Shown: positions 1-7,997, numbered from the stretch's first letter. The stretch: DNA of 17,692 nt from Gemmatimonadaceae bacterium (GCA_014379705.1 JACMLI010000181.1:1-17692), one strand, 5' to 3'. A program made the numbers and translations. The notes: generated from the letters alone by a model not told the origin.

Positions 1-751
1 CCCACCGGCAGCTGTGCTCGCCCGGCTGCAGGCCGGTGAACATCGAGCAGTGCGAGGGGAGCGTCCACGGTGACGGGGCAATCGCCCAGTCGAAGGTCGT
101 GGCGCGCGTCGCGAGGCGCGCGAGCTCGGGCGTCGTCTGGCGCGGCGCGCCGTAGAGGCTCAGGCTCATCGCACGCACCGTGTCCCAGAGGATCACGACG
201 ACGTTCGGCGCACCCGCTGGCGCCGCCGAGGTCGCGATCGTGCGGGCCCGCGCGTCCCGCGTTGCACGCTCCACCAGGCCACCAGCCAGCAACGCGACAA
301 AAAGCCCGATGCCACTCACGGTAGACAGCGTCACGAGTCGCGAGCCCCGGTGCACCATGCGCGCGTGCTGCACCCCGAGCCCGACGGCGAAAAGCAAGGT
401 CGCGCCCACGTGCAACCCACCGAGGAGAAGCAGAATGGCAAGGACGGCCACCCCGGCGAGCACGCCCTCGAGCGTCCCCTGGCGGATGCGTCCGGAGCTC
501 GCCTTCCCGATGCCCCAGAGCACGACGCTCAGTGCGACGAGAAGCACCGCGTTCGCCACCGGCGACATCCAGATCAGGTCGCGCGAGGCCCAGGCGAAGT
601 CTCCCTTGAGGTAGAACCGGCGCGAAGCGAACGCGACGTGGGCGGCACCGGCCAGCCCGCCGAACGCGAGGCTCCGGAGCACGAGTCCGCGGAAGCGGAC
701 CTGGCCAGGGGCGATACTGCCGTGAGTCTCGACTGAGGGCGAACTCGTCAC
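1..751 (-). CDS. Membrane-anchored sulfatase-fold enzyme, C-terminus cut by window edge
   Basis: I translated this frame directly from the minus strand; it runs off the left edge, so 250 residues are visible. The start is a GTG at 751-749 with GGAG six bases upstream, 25 nt after the stop of the phosphodiesterase gene. The first ~165 residues hold four or five hydrophobic segments (around 17-35, 53-75, 85-120 and 135-160). A sulfatase fold follows: VVVILWDTVRA with metal-ligand Asp190, then APSPWTLPSHCSMFTG at 225-240. The position of the sulfatase formylglycine cysteine (C-x-P-S-R) is Thr230 in T-L-P-S-H. This resembles the LtaS/phosphoethanolamine-transferase branch of the alkaline phosphatase superfamily rather than a formylglycine sulfatase. 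The active site should face the periplasm or exterior. The substrate is unknown; a glycan or lipid sulfate or phosphate ester is plausible. Family placement is firm and the reaction is not. Confidence 0.85.
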   Translation of the reverse strand, partial: MTSSPSVETHGSIAPGQVRFRGLVLRSLAFGGLAGAAHVAFASRRFYLKGDFAWASRDLIWMSPVANAVLLVALSVVLWGIGKASSGRIRQGTLEGVLAGVAVLAILLLLGGLHVGATLLFAVGLGVQHARMVHRGSRLVTLSTVSGIGLFVALLAGGLVERATRDARARTIATSAAPAGAPNVVVILWDTVRAMSLSLYGAPRQTTPELARLATRATTFDWAIAPSPWTLPSHCSMFTGLQPGEHSCRW

Positions 752-776
752 GCCATCTCCATCGCAAGTGTGCGTT

Positions 777-2654
777 TCAACATGACGACGCGTTCCGTGG
801 TGGGCGCCGCATTTGCTGGACGAACGAGCGGCCCTCGAAGTCGGCGTGATTTTCCGCGCCGAGGGTCGCCGCTATGGTCGGTGCACAATCCAGCAGATGT
901 GGGGCCGATTCCGTGAGGGAGCGGTTCGTGAACAGTATGCCAGGGACAATCGCGGGGTCCACGATATGGTCTCCCGCCCACTTTCGTGTGTTGTCCTCGA
1001 ACCACCCTGGCGGCACCGCGCCAAGCGCGGTGCCCCACGACACGCGGTACCCGTCGGCACAGCGCACCACCACGTCGGGGGCCTCGTCTTCGCGAGGACC
1101 GGCGTAGAGGCGCTCCCGCGTATCGGCTCCAATGATCGCGACCGCTCCCGCCTCGGCATCCGGGAGTCCGGTCAGGGCCGCCGCTAGTCGTGAGGCGGTC
1201 TCGGCGCGATCGTCTGGGGCAACGATCCCCTGCCCCTCCCGTCCAGCGACGTTGAGGTAGATCCCGCCGAATCCCAACGCATACGCCCGCGTGCGCGACC
1301 AGTCCACCTGATGGAAGAAGTCGGCGCCAGAGGCATCGCGGCTGGCATCGGCGCGCAACGCCAGCCACCCCGTGTCGGCGAGCCACGCATTGAGGTTGAT
1401 CGCGCGTCGGAAGCTGGTGAAGCCGTGATCGGAGAGCACCATGAGCGTGGTCTCGTCGTCGACCGCGCGCAGCACCTCCCCGACGATGTCATCGCAGCGG
1501 CGGTAGTGGTCCTCGATCACCAGACGATAGCGCGCATCGAGCGCATGCCGAGCGTTGGCTGGATGATCGGGCTCCCTGAACCGCCAGAACATGTGCTGGA
1601 TGCGATCGGGCGTGTCGAACAGGCAAAAAAGCAGTCCGTGCTCGAGCCTCGAGAGTTCGTGCCGGAGCATGGCCTCGCGTTCTCGCATGACGAGATCGCA
1701 GGAGGCGAGGAATGCGTCCTCGTCGAAACGACCATTGGAGAGCCCGGTGTGGTCCTCCGGCATCCCCAGCGTGCTGTACGTACCAATGTCACGCTCCAGC
1801 GACTCCGCGTATGTCCACGGGTGACTGATGGGAAACGGGGGCGCCTTTGGATCGAAGTTCACCGGAGACGCATAGAGCTCGATGGCGGGGTCGCGACGCA
1901 CGAGGAGGAGGCGCACGAGGCCGTGCACGGCCATGAGGGGTCCGATGCGAAATCGGACGCGGAGCCAATCGCTCCACTGGCCGATCACGAGCGCGGTTCG
2001 GACAGAGGACGCACCTTCGCCGATTTCCACGTATGCGCCTCCCGGCTGGGGCTCGACGGAAAGCGGCGTGGTGAGGTCAGCGGTCGCATTGCGCCGCGGG
2101 CCGGCGAGTGTTGCACGGAATCCGCGGCCTTGCGGAACAAGGCGCTGCAGCGTCTCGCTCTCACCAGCCGATTCGGCAACAGTACTGTAAAACGTGGCCG
2201 TTCCGATGCCGCCACGAAGGTCGGGCACACCCATTCCCGCCAGAAGGCGCCCTGAAAAGGGCTCCGGGGGGAAGGTGCAGGGGCATCGGAGGACGACCGA
2301 CGGGATCTCCTGCTCGCCCAGCCGCTCCCAGATGGTCGCCCCCGACCGCAGGTTGATGGCCTTCGGCGGAAGGAGTCGACTGCGCTGCTCGAATCGAGAC
2401 AGAGCCAGGTCGGGTTGGTAGCGCCGGGGATCGCGGCGGAGAAAGTCGAAGATGCCGTGGGCACCGGGGTTTCGCCCGGTCGCGAACGTGGACCAGGCGA
2501 CCGGGGTCTGCGCTGGGGCCGTGGTGGCGATCCGCGCATACCCACCGAGCTCGCGCAATCGCGCGAAGGTGGGCAGGGCCCCGGCGGTCATCATTCCTTC
2601 CGCGATCTGCGGAGAAAGACCATCGAATCCGATGACTATCGTCTTCAGGGCCAT
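777..2654 (-). CDS. Type I phosphodiesterase / nucleotide pyrophosphatase-like protein (alkaline phosphatase superfamily)
   Basis: The 625-residue protein carries the full two-metal set of the alkaline phosphatase superfamily. FDG has Asp11 at the N-terminus. TPVAWSTFATG has the likely nucleophile Thr50, followed by the family hallmark NPGAHGIFDF. DTPDRIQH supplies Asp347 and possibly His354. SDHGF supplies Asp409 and His410. GDH supplies His563 near the C-terminus. There is no signal peptide or membrane segment, so it is probably cytoplasmic. The length is normal for the bacterial alkaline phosphatase family proteins that carry the TPxAW nucleophile motif. The ATG start has only a weak purine stretch upstream. 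It lies between a 44-aa membrane miniprotein and the sulfatase-fold gene on the same strand, which suggests co-transcription. The substrate (nucleotide, phosphodiester or phospholipid head group) cannot be read from the sequence. Confidence 0.92.
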   Translation of the reverse strand: MALKTIVIGFDGLSPQIAEGMMTAGALPTFARLRELGGYARIATTAPAQTPVAWSTFATGRNPGAHGIFDFLRRDPRRYQPDLALSRFEQRSRLLPPKAINLRSGATIWERLGEQEIPSVVLRCPCTFPPEPFSGRLLAGMGVPDLRGGIGTATFYSTVAESAGESETLQRLVPQGRGFRATLAGPRRNATADLTTPLSVEPQPGGAYVEIGEGASSVRTALVIGQWSDWLRVRFRIGPLMAVHGLVRLLLVRRDPAIELYASPVNFDPKAPPFPISHPWTYAESLERDIGTYSTLGMPEDHTGLSNGRFDEDAFLASCDLVMREREAMLRHELSRLEHGLLFCLFDTPDRIQHMFWRFREPDHPANARHALDARYRLVIEDHYRRCDDIVGEVLRAVDDETTLMVLSDHGFTSFRRAINLNAWLADTGWLALRADASRDASGADFFHQVDWSRTRAYALGFGGIYLNVAGREGQGIVAPDDRAETASRLAAALTGLPDAEAGAVAIIGADTRERLYAGPREDEAPDVVVRCADGYRVSWGTALGAVPPGWFEDNTRKWAGDHIVDPAIVPGILFTNRSLTESAPHLLDCAPTIAATLGAENHADFEGRSFVQQMRRPPRNASSC

Positions 2655-2723
2655 CGGGCTTCGGTGGGAAGGGCCGCGGCGATGCTGCGGCCCGGACTCG
2701 AACGAGCAGCGGTGCCGCCCGGA

Positions 2724-2858
2724 CTACGCCTCTGGCGACTTCTTCCGGAAGAGGTACTTGAAGGCGCCGACGACGCGCTTCCAGAACATCAGGAGGAAGC
2801 CGGCAATGGCGGCCAGGGCAGACGCCAGGGGCATCAGGGCATCGGGACCGATATACAT
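2724..2858 (-). CDS. Small single-span membrane protein (44 aa)
   Basis: This is a short reading frame of 44 residues (MYIGPDALMP...). Residues 8-28 form one hydrophobic helix (LMPLASALAAIAGFLLMFW) and a basic tail follows (KRVVGAFKYLFRKK). The ATG at 2858-2856 is preceded by an AGGA-rich ribosome binding site (GAGAGAGGAACGC). It ends 69 nt before the phosphodiesterase gene on the same strand and is probably the first gene of that operon. The positive-inside tail suggests the C-terminus is cytoplasmic. I know of similar small membrane proteins beside phosphodiesterase genes only from general memory and cannot name a family. It may anchor or regulate the downstream enzyme, which is inference. 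The ribosome binding site, the clean helix-plus-basic layout and the placement make it a credible gene despite its size. Confidence 0.72.
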   Translation of the reverse strand: MYIGPDALMPLASALAAIAGFLLMFWKRVVGAFKYLFRKKSPEA

Positions 2859-3055
2859 GCGTTCCTCTCTCCTCGGCGTTGGCCGGATTGGTCTCATCAC
2901 ATGGGTAGCTTACCCGAGCCACCCTATAAACGTCTTCCTGAGGATTCCGTAACGTAGCTTCCTTGCGGTCCCGTTTCTGCAAGAACAGGGCTCATCTCCG
3001 TTCGTGCCATGGTCGCCAAGGCGGCTATTCCTCCTCGTCACGCATCTCCAACACC
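2859..3055. promoter_or_regulatory. Divergent intergenic region with inverted repeat and possible promoters
   Basis: About 200 bases separate the minus-strand miniprotein/phosphodiesterase operon from the plus-strand sulfate-activation operon, so both promoters should lie here. A perfect inverted repeat, GGGTA-GCT-TACCC, sits at 2903-2915 and could be an operator. TATAAA at 2925-2930 is a candidate -10 element reading toward the plus-strand genes, but no convincing -35 hexamer sits at the expected distance. No small gene is evident. Confidence 0.4.
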
Positions 3056-4828
3056 ATGTCCAAAGGCGTAACTCTCTGGTTTACAGGGCTTTCAGGCTCC
3101 GGCAAGACCACCGTAGCCCGGCGCGTCCATGAAATGCTGCAAAGCCGCCACATCCTGTCTGAGCGGCTCGACGGCGATGTCGTCCGCCAGACGCTCTGCC
3201 GCGACCTCGGATTCTCCAAGGAGGACCGCGACAAGAACATCGAACGCGTCACGTTCGTTTCCCAGGTCCTGACGCGGAACGGGGTCGTGGTGCTGAGCTG
3301 CTTCATCTCGCCGTACCGCGCCATGCGCGACAAGGCACGCCACGACATCGGCAATTTCCTCGAGATCTACGTCCGCACCCCGCTCGAAGTCCTCGTCGAG
3401 CGTGACGTGAAGGGGATGTACAAGAAGGCCATGGCCGGGGAGATCCAGGGCTTCACGGGCGTGAACGACCCGTACGAAGAGCCGACCAACCCCGAACTCA
3501 TCCTCGACACCGACAAGGAGTCCATCGAGGAGAGCGCCGACAAGGTGATGAACCTGCTCGAGGAGCGCGGCTACATCTCGAAGGGCCTGGGCACCGTGGT
3601 CGGGATCGGCTCCGATGCATCGAAGAAGGTCGAAGCGGCAAAGAAGACCCCGGGTCCGAGCGTCCCGCATGGCGGCGTGCTCGTCGACCGCGAACTCAAG
3701 GGTGATGCGCAGAAGGAAGCGCTCGCGCGTGCGAAGCACCTGCCCAAGTTCGGGCTCGACGAGCGCGAAATGGCCGACCTGGAGATGATCGGGTACGGTG
3801 CCCTCTCCCCGCTTACCGGATTCATGCGCCGCGCGGACTACGACACCGTCGTCGACTCCATGCGGCTCACCGATGGACTCGTGTGGGCCATGCCGGTGAA
3901 CCTTGCGACCTCCTCGGAGCGCGCGAAGGACCTCACCGTGGGCCAGGAGATCGCCCTCACCGACAAGGAGGGGAAGATCCTCGCGGTGATGACCATCAAC
4001 GACATCTACTCGCCGGACAAGACGCGCGAGGTGAAGGCGTGTTATGGCACCGATGACATGGCGCACCCCGGCGTCGCCCGCGTGATGAACCAGGGGGACA
4101 CCTACCTCGGTGGTCCGGTGTGGATCGTCGCCCGTCCGGACTACGACCAGTTCAACGAGTACCGCCTGACCCCGCTCGAGACGCGGAAGAAGTTCGACGA
4201 ACTCGGATGGAAGACCGTCGTCGCGTTCCAGACGCGCAACCCGGTGCACCGGGCGCACGAGTACCTGCAGAAGGTCGCGATGGAGAGCGTCGACGGGCTC
4301 ATGCTGCACCCGCTCGTTGGCGCCACCAAGTCCGACGACGTGCCGGTCGACACGCGCATGAAGACGTACGAGGCGATCCTCGAGCACTACTACCCGAAGA
4401 ACCGGGCGATGCTCTCGGTCTTCCCGGCGGCCATGCGCTACGCAGGTCCGCGCGAGGCGGTGTGGCACGCGATCGCGCGCAAGAACTACGGCTGCACGCA
4501 TTTCATCGTTGGTCGTGACCACGCCGGCGTGGGCAACTACTACGGCTCGTACGACGCGCAGGTCCTGATCGACTCGTTCCCGCCCCACGAACTCGGCATC
4601 ATTCCGTTCAAGTTCGAGCACACGTTCTTCTGCAACACGTGCGGCAACATGGCATCGTCGCGCACCTGCCCGCACGACAAGTCGCACCACGTCTCGCTCT
4701 CCGGCACCAAGGTGCGTGACATGCTCAACGCCGGCGAACTCCCACCCCCCGAGTTCACGCGTCCGGAACTCGCCCGCATCCTGATGACGGCCTATCAGGA
4801 ACAGGCAGCGGCCGCCGGGGCGAAATGA
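3056..4828 (+). CDS. sat/cysC: Bifunctional APS kinase - ATP sulfurylase (PAPS synthetase)
   Basis: This 590-residue fusion makes PAPS from sulfate in two steps. Residues ~1-185 are APS kinase: P-loop GLSGSGKT at 11-18, DGD at 39-41, then SPYR and the FTGVNDPYEEP segment. Residues ~205-590 are ATP sulfurylase: QTRNPVHRAH at 392-401 and GRDHAG at 486-491, with SGTKVR near the end. Cys526, Cys529, Cys538 and His540 or His545 form a likely zinc site, as described for Thermus ATP sulfurylase. The kinase-first order matches animal PAPS synthetases. I chose ATG 3056 because the frame extends upstream to 2963 only with unconserved sequence; no Shine-Dalgarno motif is visible, so translation may be leaderless. 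The stop overlaps the next start (ATGA). It acts in the cytoplasm. Having both domains in one chain argues for PAPS supply, for sulfation or assimilation, rather than APS reduction alone. Confidence 0.95.
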   Translation: MSKGVTLWFTGLSGSGKTTVARRVHEMLQSRHILSERLDGDVVRQTLCRDLGFSKEDRDKNIERVTFVSQVLTRNGVVVLSCFISPYRAMRDKARHDIGNFLEIYVRTPLEVLVERDVKGMYKKAMAGEIQGFTGVNDPYEEPTNPELILDTDKESIEESADKVMNLLEERGYISKGLGTVVGIGSDASKKVEAAKKTPGPSVPHGGVLVDRELKGDAQKEALARAKHLPKFGLDEREMADLEMIGYGALSPLTGFMRRADYDTVVDSMRLTDGLVWAMPVNLATSSERAKDLTVGQEIALTDKEGKILAVMTINDIYSPDKTREVKACYGTDDMAHPGVARVMNQGDTYLGGPVWIVARPDYDQFNEYRLTPLETRKKFDELGWKTVVAFQTRNPVHRAHEYLQKVAMESVDGLMLHPLVGATKSDDVPVDTRMKTYEAILEHYYPKNRAMLSVFPAAMRYAGPREAVWHAIARKNYGCTHFIVGRDHAGVGNYYGSYDAQVLIDSFPPHELGIIPFKFEHTFFCNTCGNMASSRTCPHDKSHHVSLSGTKVRDMLNAGELPPPEFTRPELARILMTAYQEQAAAAGAK

Positions 4829-5706
4829 GCGATCACCGTCGTCCTCCCGGCCACGGCCGGGACGCCGACCTGCAATTGCACTCCACGGCCTCCGACGGGT
4901 CTGATACTCCGTCGGAGGTCGTGCGCCGTGCGCACGCGATGGGGTTCGCGACCATCGCCCTCACGGATCACGACACGCTCGACGGCGTCGATGAAGCCGA
5001 CGCCGCGGCGCTCGCGGTCGGGATTGAACTCATTCCCGCCTGCGAGATCTCCACGCTCGACGAGAACGAGCGCCAGGTGGACATCCTCGCCTACGGCGTC
5101 TCCCGGGACGACACCGCCTTCAGGCACGCGCTCCGCTCCCTTCGCGATGGCCGCTTCGCGCGCGCATGGGGCATGGTCCAGAAGCTCAATGAATTCGGGT
5201 ACCAGGTCGCGTTCGATCGCGTCGTCGAGATCGCGGGAGGCCCCGAGAACATCGGCCGGCCGCACGTGGCGCGCGCGATGGTCGAAGCGGGCATCGTCCC
5301 CGACGTGAAGTCCGCCTTCACCCCCGACCTGATCCTCGATGGAGGCCGCTGCTACGTGCAGCGCGTCAAGATCTCGCCGGTCGAAGCGGTGCAGCGCATC
5401 CACGACGCCGGCGGGGTGGCCGTCGCGGCGCATCCCGCACGCACCGGGCTCACCGACGACGAACTCCTCGCACTCGCCGGGCACGGGCTGGACGGCATCG
5501 AGGTCTACTACCCGCAGCACGACGAAACCACGACGGCCCGCTTTCATTCCCTCGCCACGCGGCTCTCCCTGCTCATCACCGGGGGCTCCGATGACCATGG
5601 CGATGTGAACGAAGGGCGGTTGATGGGGCGCGTGCGGCTCGCGTACGAGCATGTGGAGGCGCTCAGGCGCGCCATCGCGGCCCGGCACGTGGCCGTTGCG
5701 CGCTGA
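4825..5706 (+). CDS. PHP-domain phosphoesterase, candidate PAP 3'-phosphatase
   Basis: The 293-residue protein belongs to the PHP family of the YciV/RnmA (TrpH) type. Metal-ligand motifs in order are DLQLHSTASDG (15-25), LTDHDTLDGV (46-55), Glu74, GRPH with His147, AAHPAR with His203, and GGSDDHG (253-259). An insert at ~100-185 matches the lid-like domain of this subgroup. A Chromobacterium member of the family is known to hydrolyse nucleoside 3',5'-bisphosphates such as pAp. The start codon overlaps the stop of the PAPS synthetase gene (ATGA), so the two are translationally coupled. Together these suggest it clears PAP, the inhibitory by-product of PAPS-dependent sulfate transfer, in place of CysQ. 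The first histidine of the usual H-x-H pair is Gln17. An RNase AM-like exonuclease role is the main alternative. Confidence 0.9.
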   Translation: MSDHRRPPGHGRDADLQLHSTASDGSDTPSEVVRRAHAMGFATIALTDHDTLDGVDEADAAALAVGIELIPACEISTLDENERQVDILAYGVSRDDTAFRHALRSLRDGRFARAWGMVQKLNEFGYQVAFDRVVEIAGGPENIGRPHVARAMVEAGIVPDVKSAFTPDLILDGGRCYVQRVKISPVEAVQRIHDAGGVAVAAHPARTGLTDDELLALAGHGLDGIEVYYPQHDETTTARFHSLATRLSLLITGGSDDHGDVNEGRLMGRVRLAYEHVEALRRAIAARHVAVAR

Positions 5707-5708
5707 AC

Positions 5709-7223
5709 ATGACAGCGCCCGTCCCCGAGGCTGGCCTGCGAGCTGACGCACCCACGAGCGCGTCGGAGAACTTCCGATGGCCCGAGGAACGACGCTCCAC
5801 CACGCCACCGACGCTCCCTCCCGAGGAGACGGAGCCGGCGTGGCAAGTCTGGGCACAGCGGGCGATCCTTGCCCTTGGCACGATCGTGTCCCTGTGGATC
5901 CTCTTCGCGCCCCTGCCCCCCGGACTGAGCGCCGAGGGCAAGACGGCGGGGGCGATCTTCATCTTCTGCACCGTCCTGTGGGTCACGAACATCGTGCCCT
6001 TCGGCGTGACGGGGCTGCTCGCCATCTCGCTGCTCGGCCTGCTCAAGGCGATGAAGCCAAGCGACGCCTTCGCGGCGTTCGGCAGCTCGGCCGTCTTCTT
6101 CCTGATCGGAGTGTTCCTCATCGGTGGCGCGCTCGTCGACAGCGGATTGAGCAAGCGCTGCGCGCTCCTCTTCCTGCGCTACTTCGAGCGGTCGCCGTAC
6201 GCCTTCGCCAACGGCATGATGCTCGCCGCGGCCTTCGGCACGCTCTGGATGCCGAACCAGGCCACGTCGGCCATGCTCTTCCCGATCGCCATCGAAGTGG
6301 CCATCGCGCTCCGCCTGCGTCCCCTCTCGAGCAACTACGCGAAGACGTTGTTCCTCTCGCTCGCCTGGGGCGCGATGATCGGCTCCAACGCGAGCATGCT
6401 CGGAAGCACGCGCGCGGCCCTCGCCCTCGGAATGCTGCAGGAGTCGTACGGCCGCTCGATCACCTTCTCACAGTGGGTGATCGCGTCGCTGCCGATGGTG
6501 ATCCTCGGCGTCGCCGTGGCCCCCTTCATCCTGCGCTACTGCTTTCCGCGGGAAGACGTGCAGTTCGGATCCGCGCGCACCATGCTCGAACGGTCGGTCC
6601 TCGAGATGGGAAAGGCAGACCGTCGCCAGTGGTCGGTGGGCCTCATCGTGCTCCTCACGATCGCCGCGTGGGTGCTGATCGGCGATCGCGTGGACCTGGC
6701 GATCATCTCGCTGCTCGGCGCCGTGCTGCTCTTCGTGTTCCGCACGATGACGTGGGCGGAGGCCGAGCGCCGGATCTTCTGGAACATCGTGCTGATGTAC
6801 GGCGGGGCAATCGCGCTCGGCGTGGCGATCGACAAGACGGGGGGGGCGGCCTGGCTCGTGGAGCGCTACATGGCCGGCGTGAGCATTCCGCCATTGCTGG
6901 CCATCGGCCTCGTGGTGGTGGGGACGCTGCTGCTCTCGGAGTTCATGAGCAACGCGGCCGCCGTCGCGGTGATGCTCCCCCTGGCCTTCAGCCTCGGGAG
7001 CCGGCTTGGCGCGTCCCCTGTCTCCCTCACCCTCGCCACGTCGATCGGCGCCGGGCTCGACTTCGCCTTGCCGTTCTCCTCCGCCCCCAACACCATCGTG
7101 TTCGCCTCGGGTTATCTGCGGATGATGGACGTGGTGAAGGCAGGGGGGCTGATGACGATCGCCTCGATCATCATCGTGCTTGTTGTGGCGTGGCTGTGGT
7201 GGCCCCTGATCGGGCTGATCTGA
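5709..7223 (+). CDS. SLC13/DASS-family anion transporter, probably sulfate
   Basis: This is a 504-residue integral membrane protein of the divalent anion:sodium symporter (SLC13) family. A Pro/Glu-rich cytoplasmic leader of ~45 residues precedes about eleven hydrophobic segments. The two pseudo-symmetric substrate/sodium motifs are visible: GSNASMLGST at 225-234 and SSAPNTIVFASG starting near 457. They are variants of the family's SNT signature. The family carries dicarboxylates, citrate or sulfate and the motifs alone do not decide. The gene starts 2 nt after the PHP gene and follows a PAPS synthetase, so sulfate import is the best reading. A hairpin without a T-tract follows the stop. The start ATG is well fixed by the short gap. 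Confidence 0.9.
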   Translation: MTAPVPEAGLRADAPTSASENFRWPEERRSTTPPTLPPEETEPAWQVWAQRAILALGTIVSLWILFAPLPPGLSAEGKTAGAIFIFCTVLWVTNIVPFGVTGLLAISLLGLLKAMKPSDAFAAFGSSAVFFLIGVFLIGGALVDSGLSKRCALLFLRYFERSPYAFANGMMLAAAFGTLWMPNQATSAMLFPIAIEVAIALRLRPLSSNYAKTLFLSLAWGAMIGSNASMLGSTRAALALGMLQESYGRSITFSQWVIASLPMVILGVAVAPFILRYCFPREDVQFGSARTMLERSVLEMGKADRRQWSVGLIVLLTIAAWVLIGDRVDLAIISLLGAVLLFVFRTMTWAEAERRIFWNIVLMYGGAIALGVAIDKTGGAAWLVERYMAGVSIPPLLAIGLVVVGTLLLSEFMSNAAAVAVMLPLAFSLGSRLGASPVSLTLATSIGAGLDFALPFSSAPNTIVFASGYLRMMDVVKAGGLMTIASIIIVLVVAWLWWPLIGLI

Positions 7224-7244
7224 GGCACGCCCTCGGGCGTTGCC
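7224..7244 (+). terminator. Short hairpin after transporter gene, weak terminator candidate
   Basis: GGCA-CGCC and GGCG-T-TGCC pair around a CTCG tetraloop directly after the transporter stop, with one bulged T. No T-tract follows, so this may only attenuate transcription or stabilise the mRNA end before the downstream APS kinase gene. Confidence 0.3.
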
Positions 7245-7317
7245 CGGCGGTTGCGAACTGGCTAGCTCTCACCCCGTCAGAAGTTCGCGCGCGATCAACC
7301 CCTTACGTGAAGCCTAC

Positions 7318-7920
7318 GTGAATCTCAAGGGCGCTACGGTCTGGTTCACGGGATTGCCAGCGTCGGGCAAAAGTACCGTCGCTCGCGAGGTGTACCAGCG
7401 ACTCTACGACCGCGGCTGTGCGGTGGAGCTCCTCGACGGCGCGGAGGTGCGGGAGAGCCTGTCTCGCGGGCTCTCCTTCTCGCGGGCCGATCGGGAAGAG
7501 AACGTCCGCCGCATCGGGTACGTGGCGAAGCTGCTCTCGCGGAACGGGGTCATTGCGATCTGCGCGGCCGTTTCGCCGTACCAGTCGAGTCGCGAGGAGG
7601 TTCGTCGGAACACCACGAATTTTGTGGAGGTGCATGTCGACTGCCCGGTCCCGATCGCGGAGCAGCGTGATGTGGAGGGGATGTACGCAGCGGCGCGACG
7701 AGGTGAGATCGAGGAGTTTACTGGGGTCAACGCGCCGTACGAGGCTCCGGTGAACCCGGAAGTGTACGTTGACTCGTCGAAGGAGTCGGTGGATCAGGGC
7801 GCCTGGAAGGTGATGCGGACGCTGGAAATGCTCGGTGTGGTCCCGGCCGAGGCGGCGGGAGAGCGCGACACCCAGGAAGACGAGATTCGTCGCCGGCTGG
7901 CGTCGCTGGGCTACATCTAG
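7318..7920 (+). CDS. cysC: Stand-alone APS kinase (CysC-like), second copy
   Basis: This is a 200-residue adenylylsulfate kinase homologous to the N-terminal domain of the upstream fusion. The P-loop GLPASGKS is at 12-19. NVRRIGYVAKLL, SPYQSSREEVRRN and the lid segment EFTGVNAPYEAP follow in order. An acidic/basic tail of ~30 residues comes after the kinase core. Where the fusion has DGD, this copy has Asp40-Gly41-Ala42, losing one of the conserved acidic residues. I chose GTG 7318 because the kinase fold begins there; the frame is open back to a TTG at 7240 but that extension does not look conserved. It lies 94 nt after the transporter gene. It would phosphorylate APS to PAPS in the cytoplasm. 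The Ala42 change leaves open altered or regulatory activity. Confidence 0.9.
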   Translation: MNLKGATVWFTGLPASGKSTVAREVYQRLYDRGCAVELLDGAEVRESLSRGLSFSRADREENVRRIGYVAKLLSRNGVIAICAAVSPYQSSREEVRRNTTNFVEVHVDCPVPIAEQRDVEGMYAAARRGEIEEFTGVNAPYEAPVNPEVYVDSSKESVDQGAWKVMRTLEMLGVVPAEAAGERDTQEDEIRRRLASLGYI

Positions 7921-7997
7921 TCGGAGGTCGCGTCTCGAAACCGTTGAGGGGGCGTGACACTCCGGGTGGTTCGGGCGTCCAAGTTGTGATATACGAA

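Noticed and set aside
1311..2255. 314-codon open frame on the plus strand
   Set aside because: It is antisense to the phosphodiesterase gene, whose catalytic motifs are intact along this whole stretch.
3092..4690. 532-codon open frame on the minus strand
   Set aside because: It is antisense to the PAPS synthetase gene and its composition is that of a shadow frame.
7253..7288. Inverted repeat GCGAACT...AGTTCGC before the second APS kinase gene
   Set aside because: Arms of only seven bases are separated by 22 bases with no T-tract or second copy; this could be chance.
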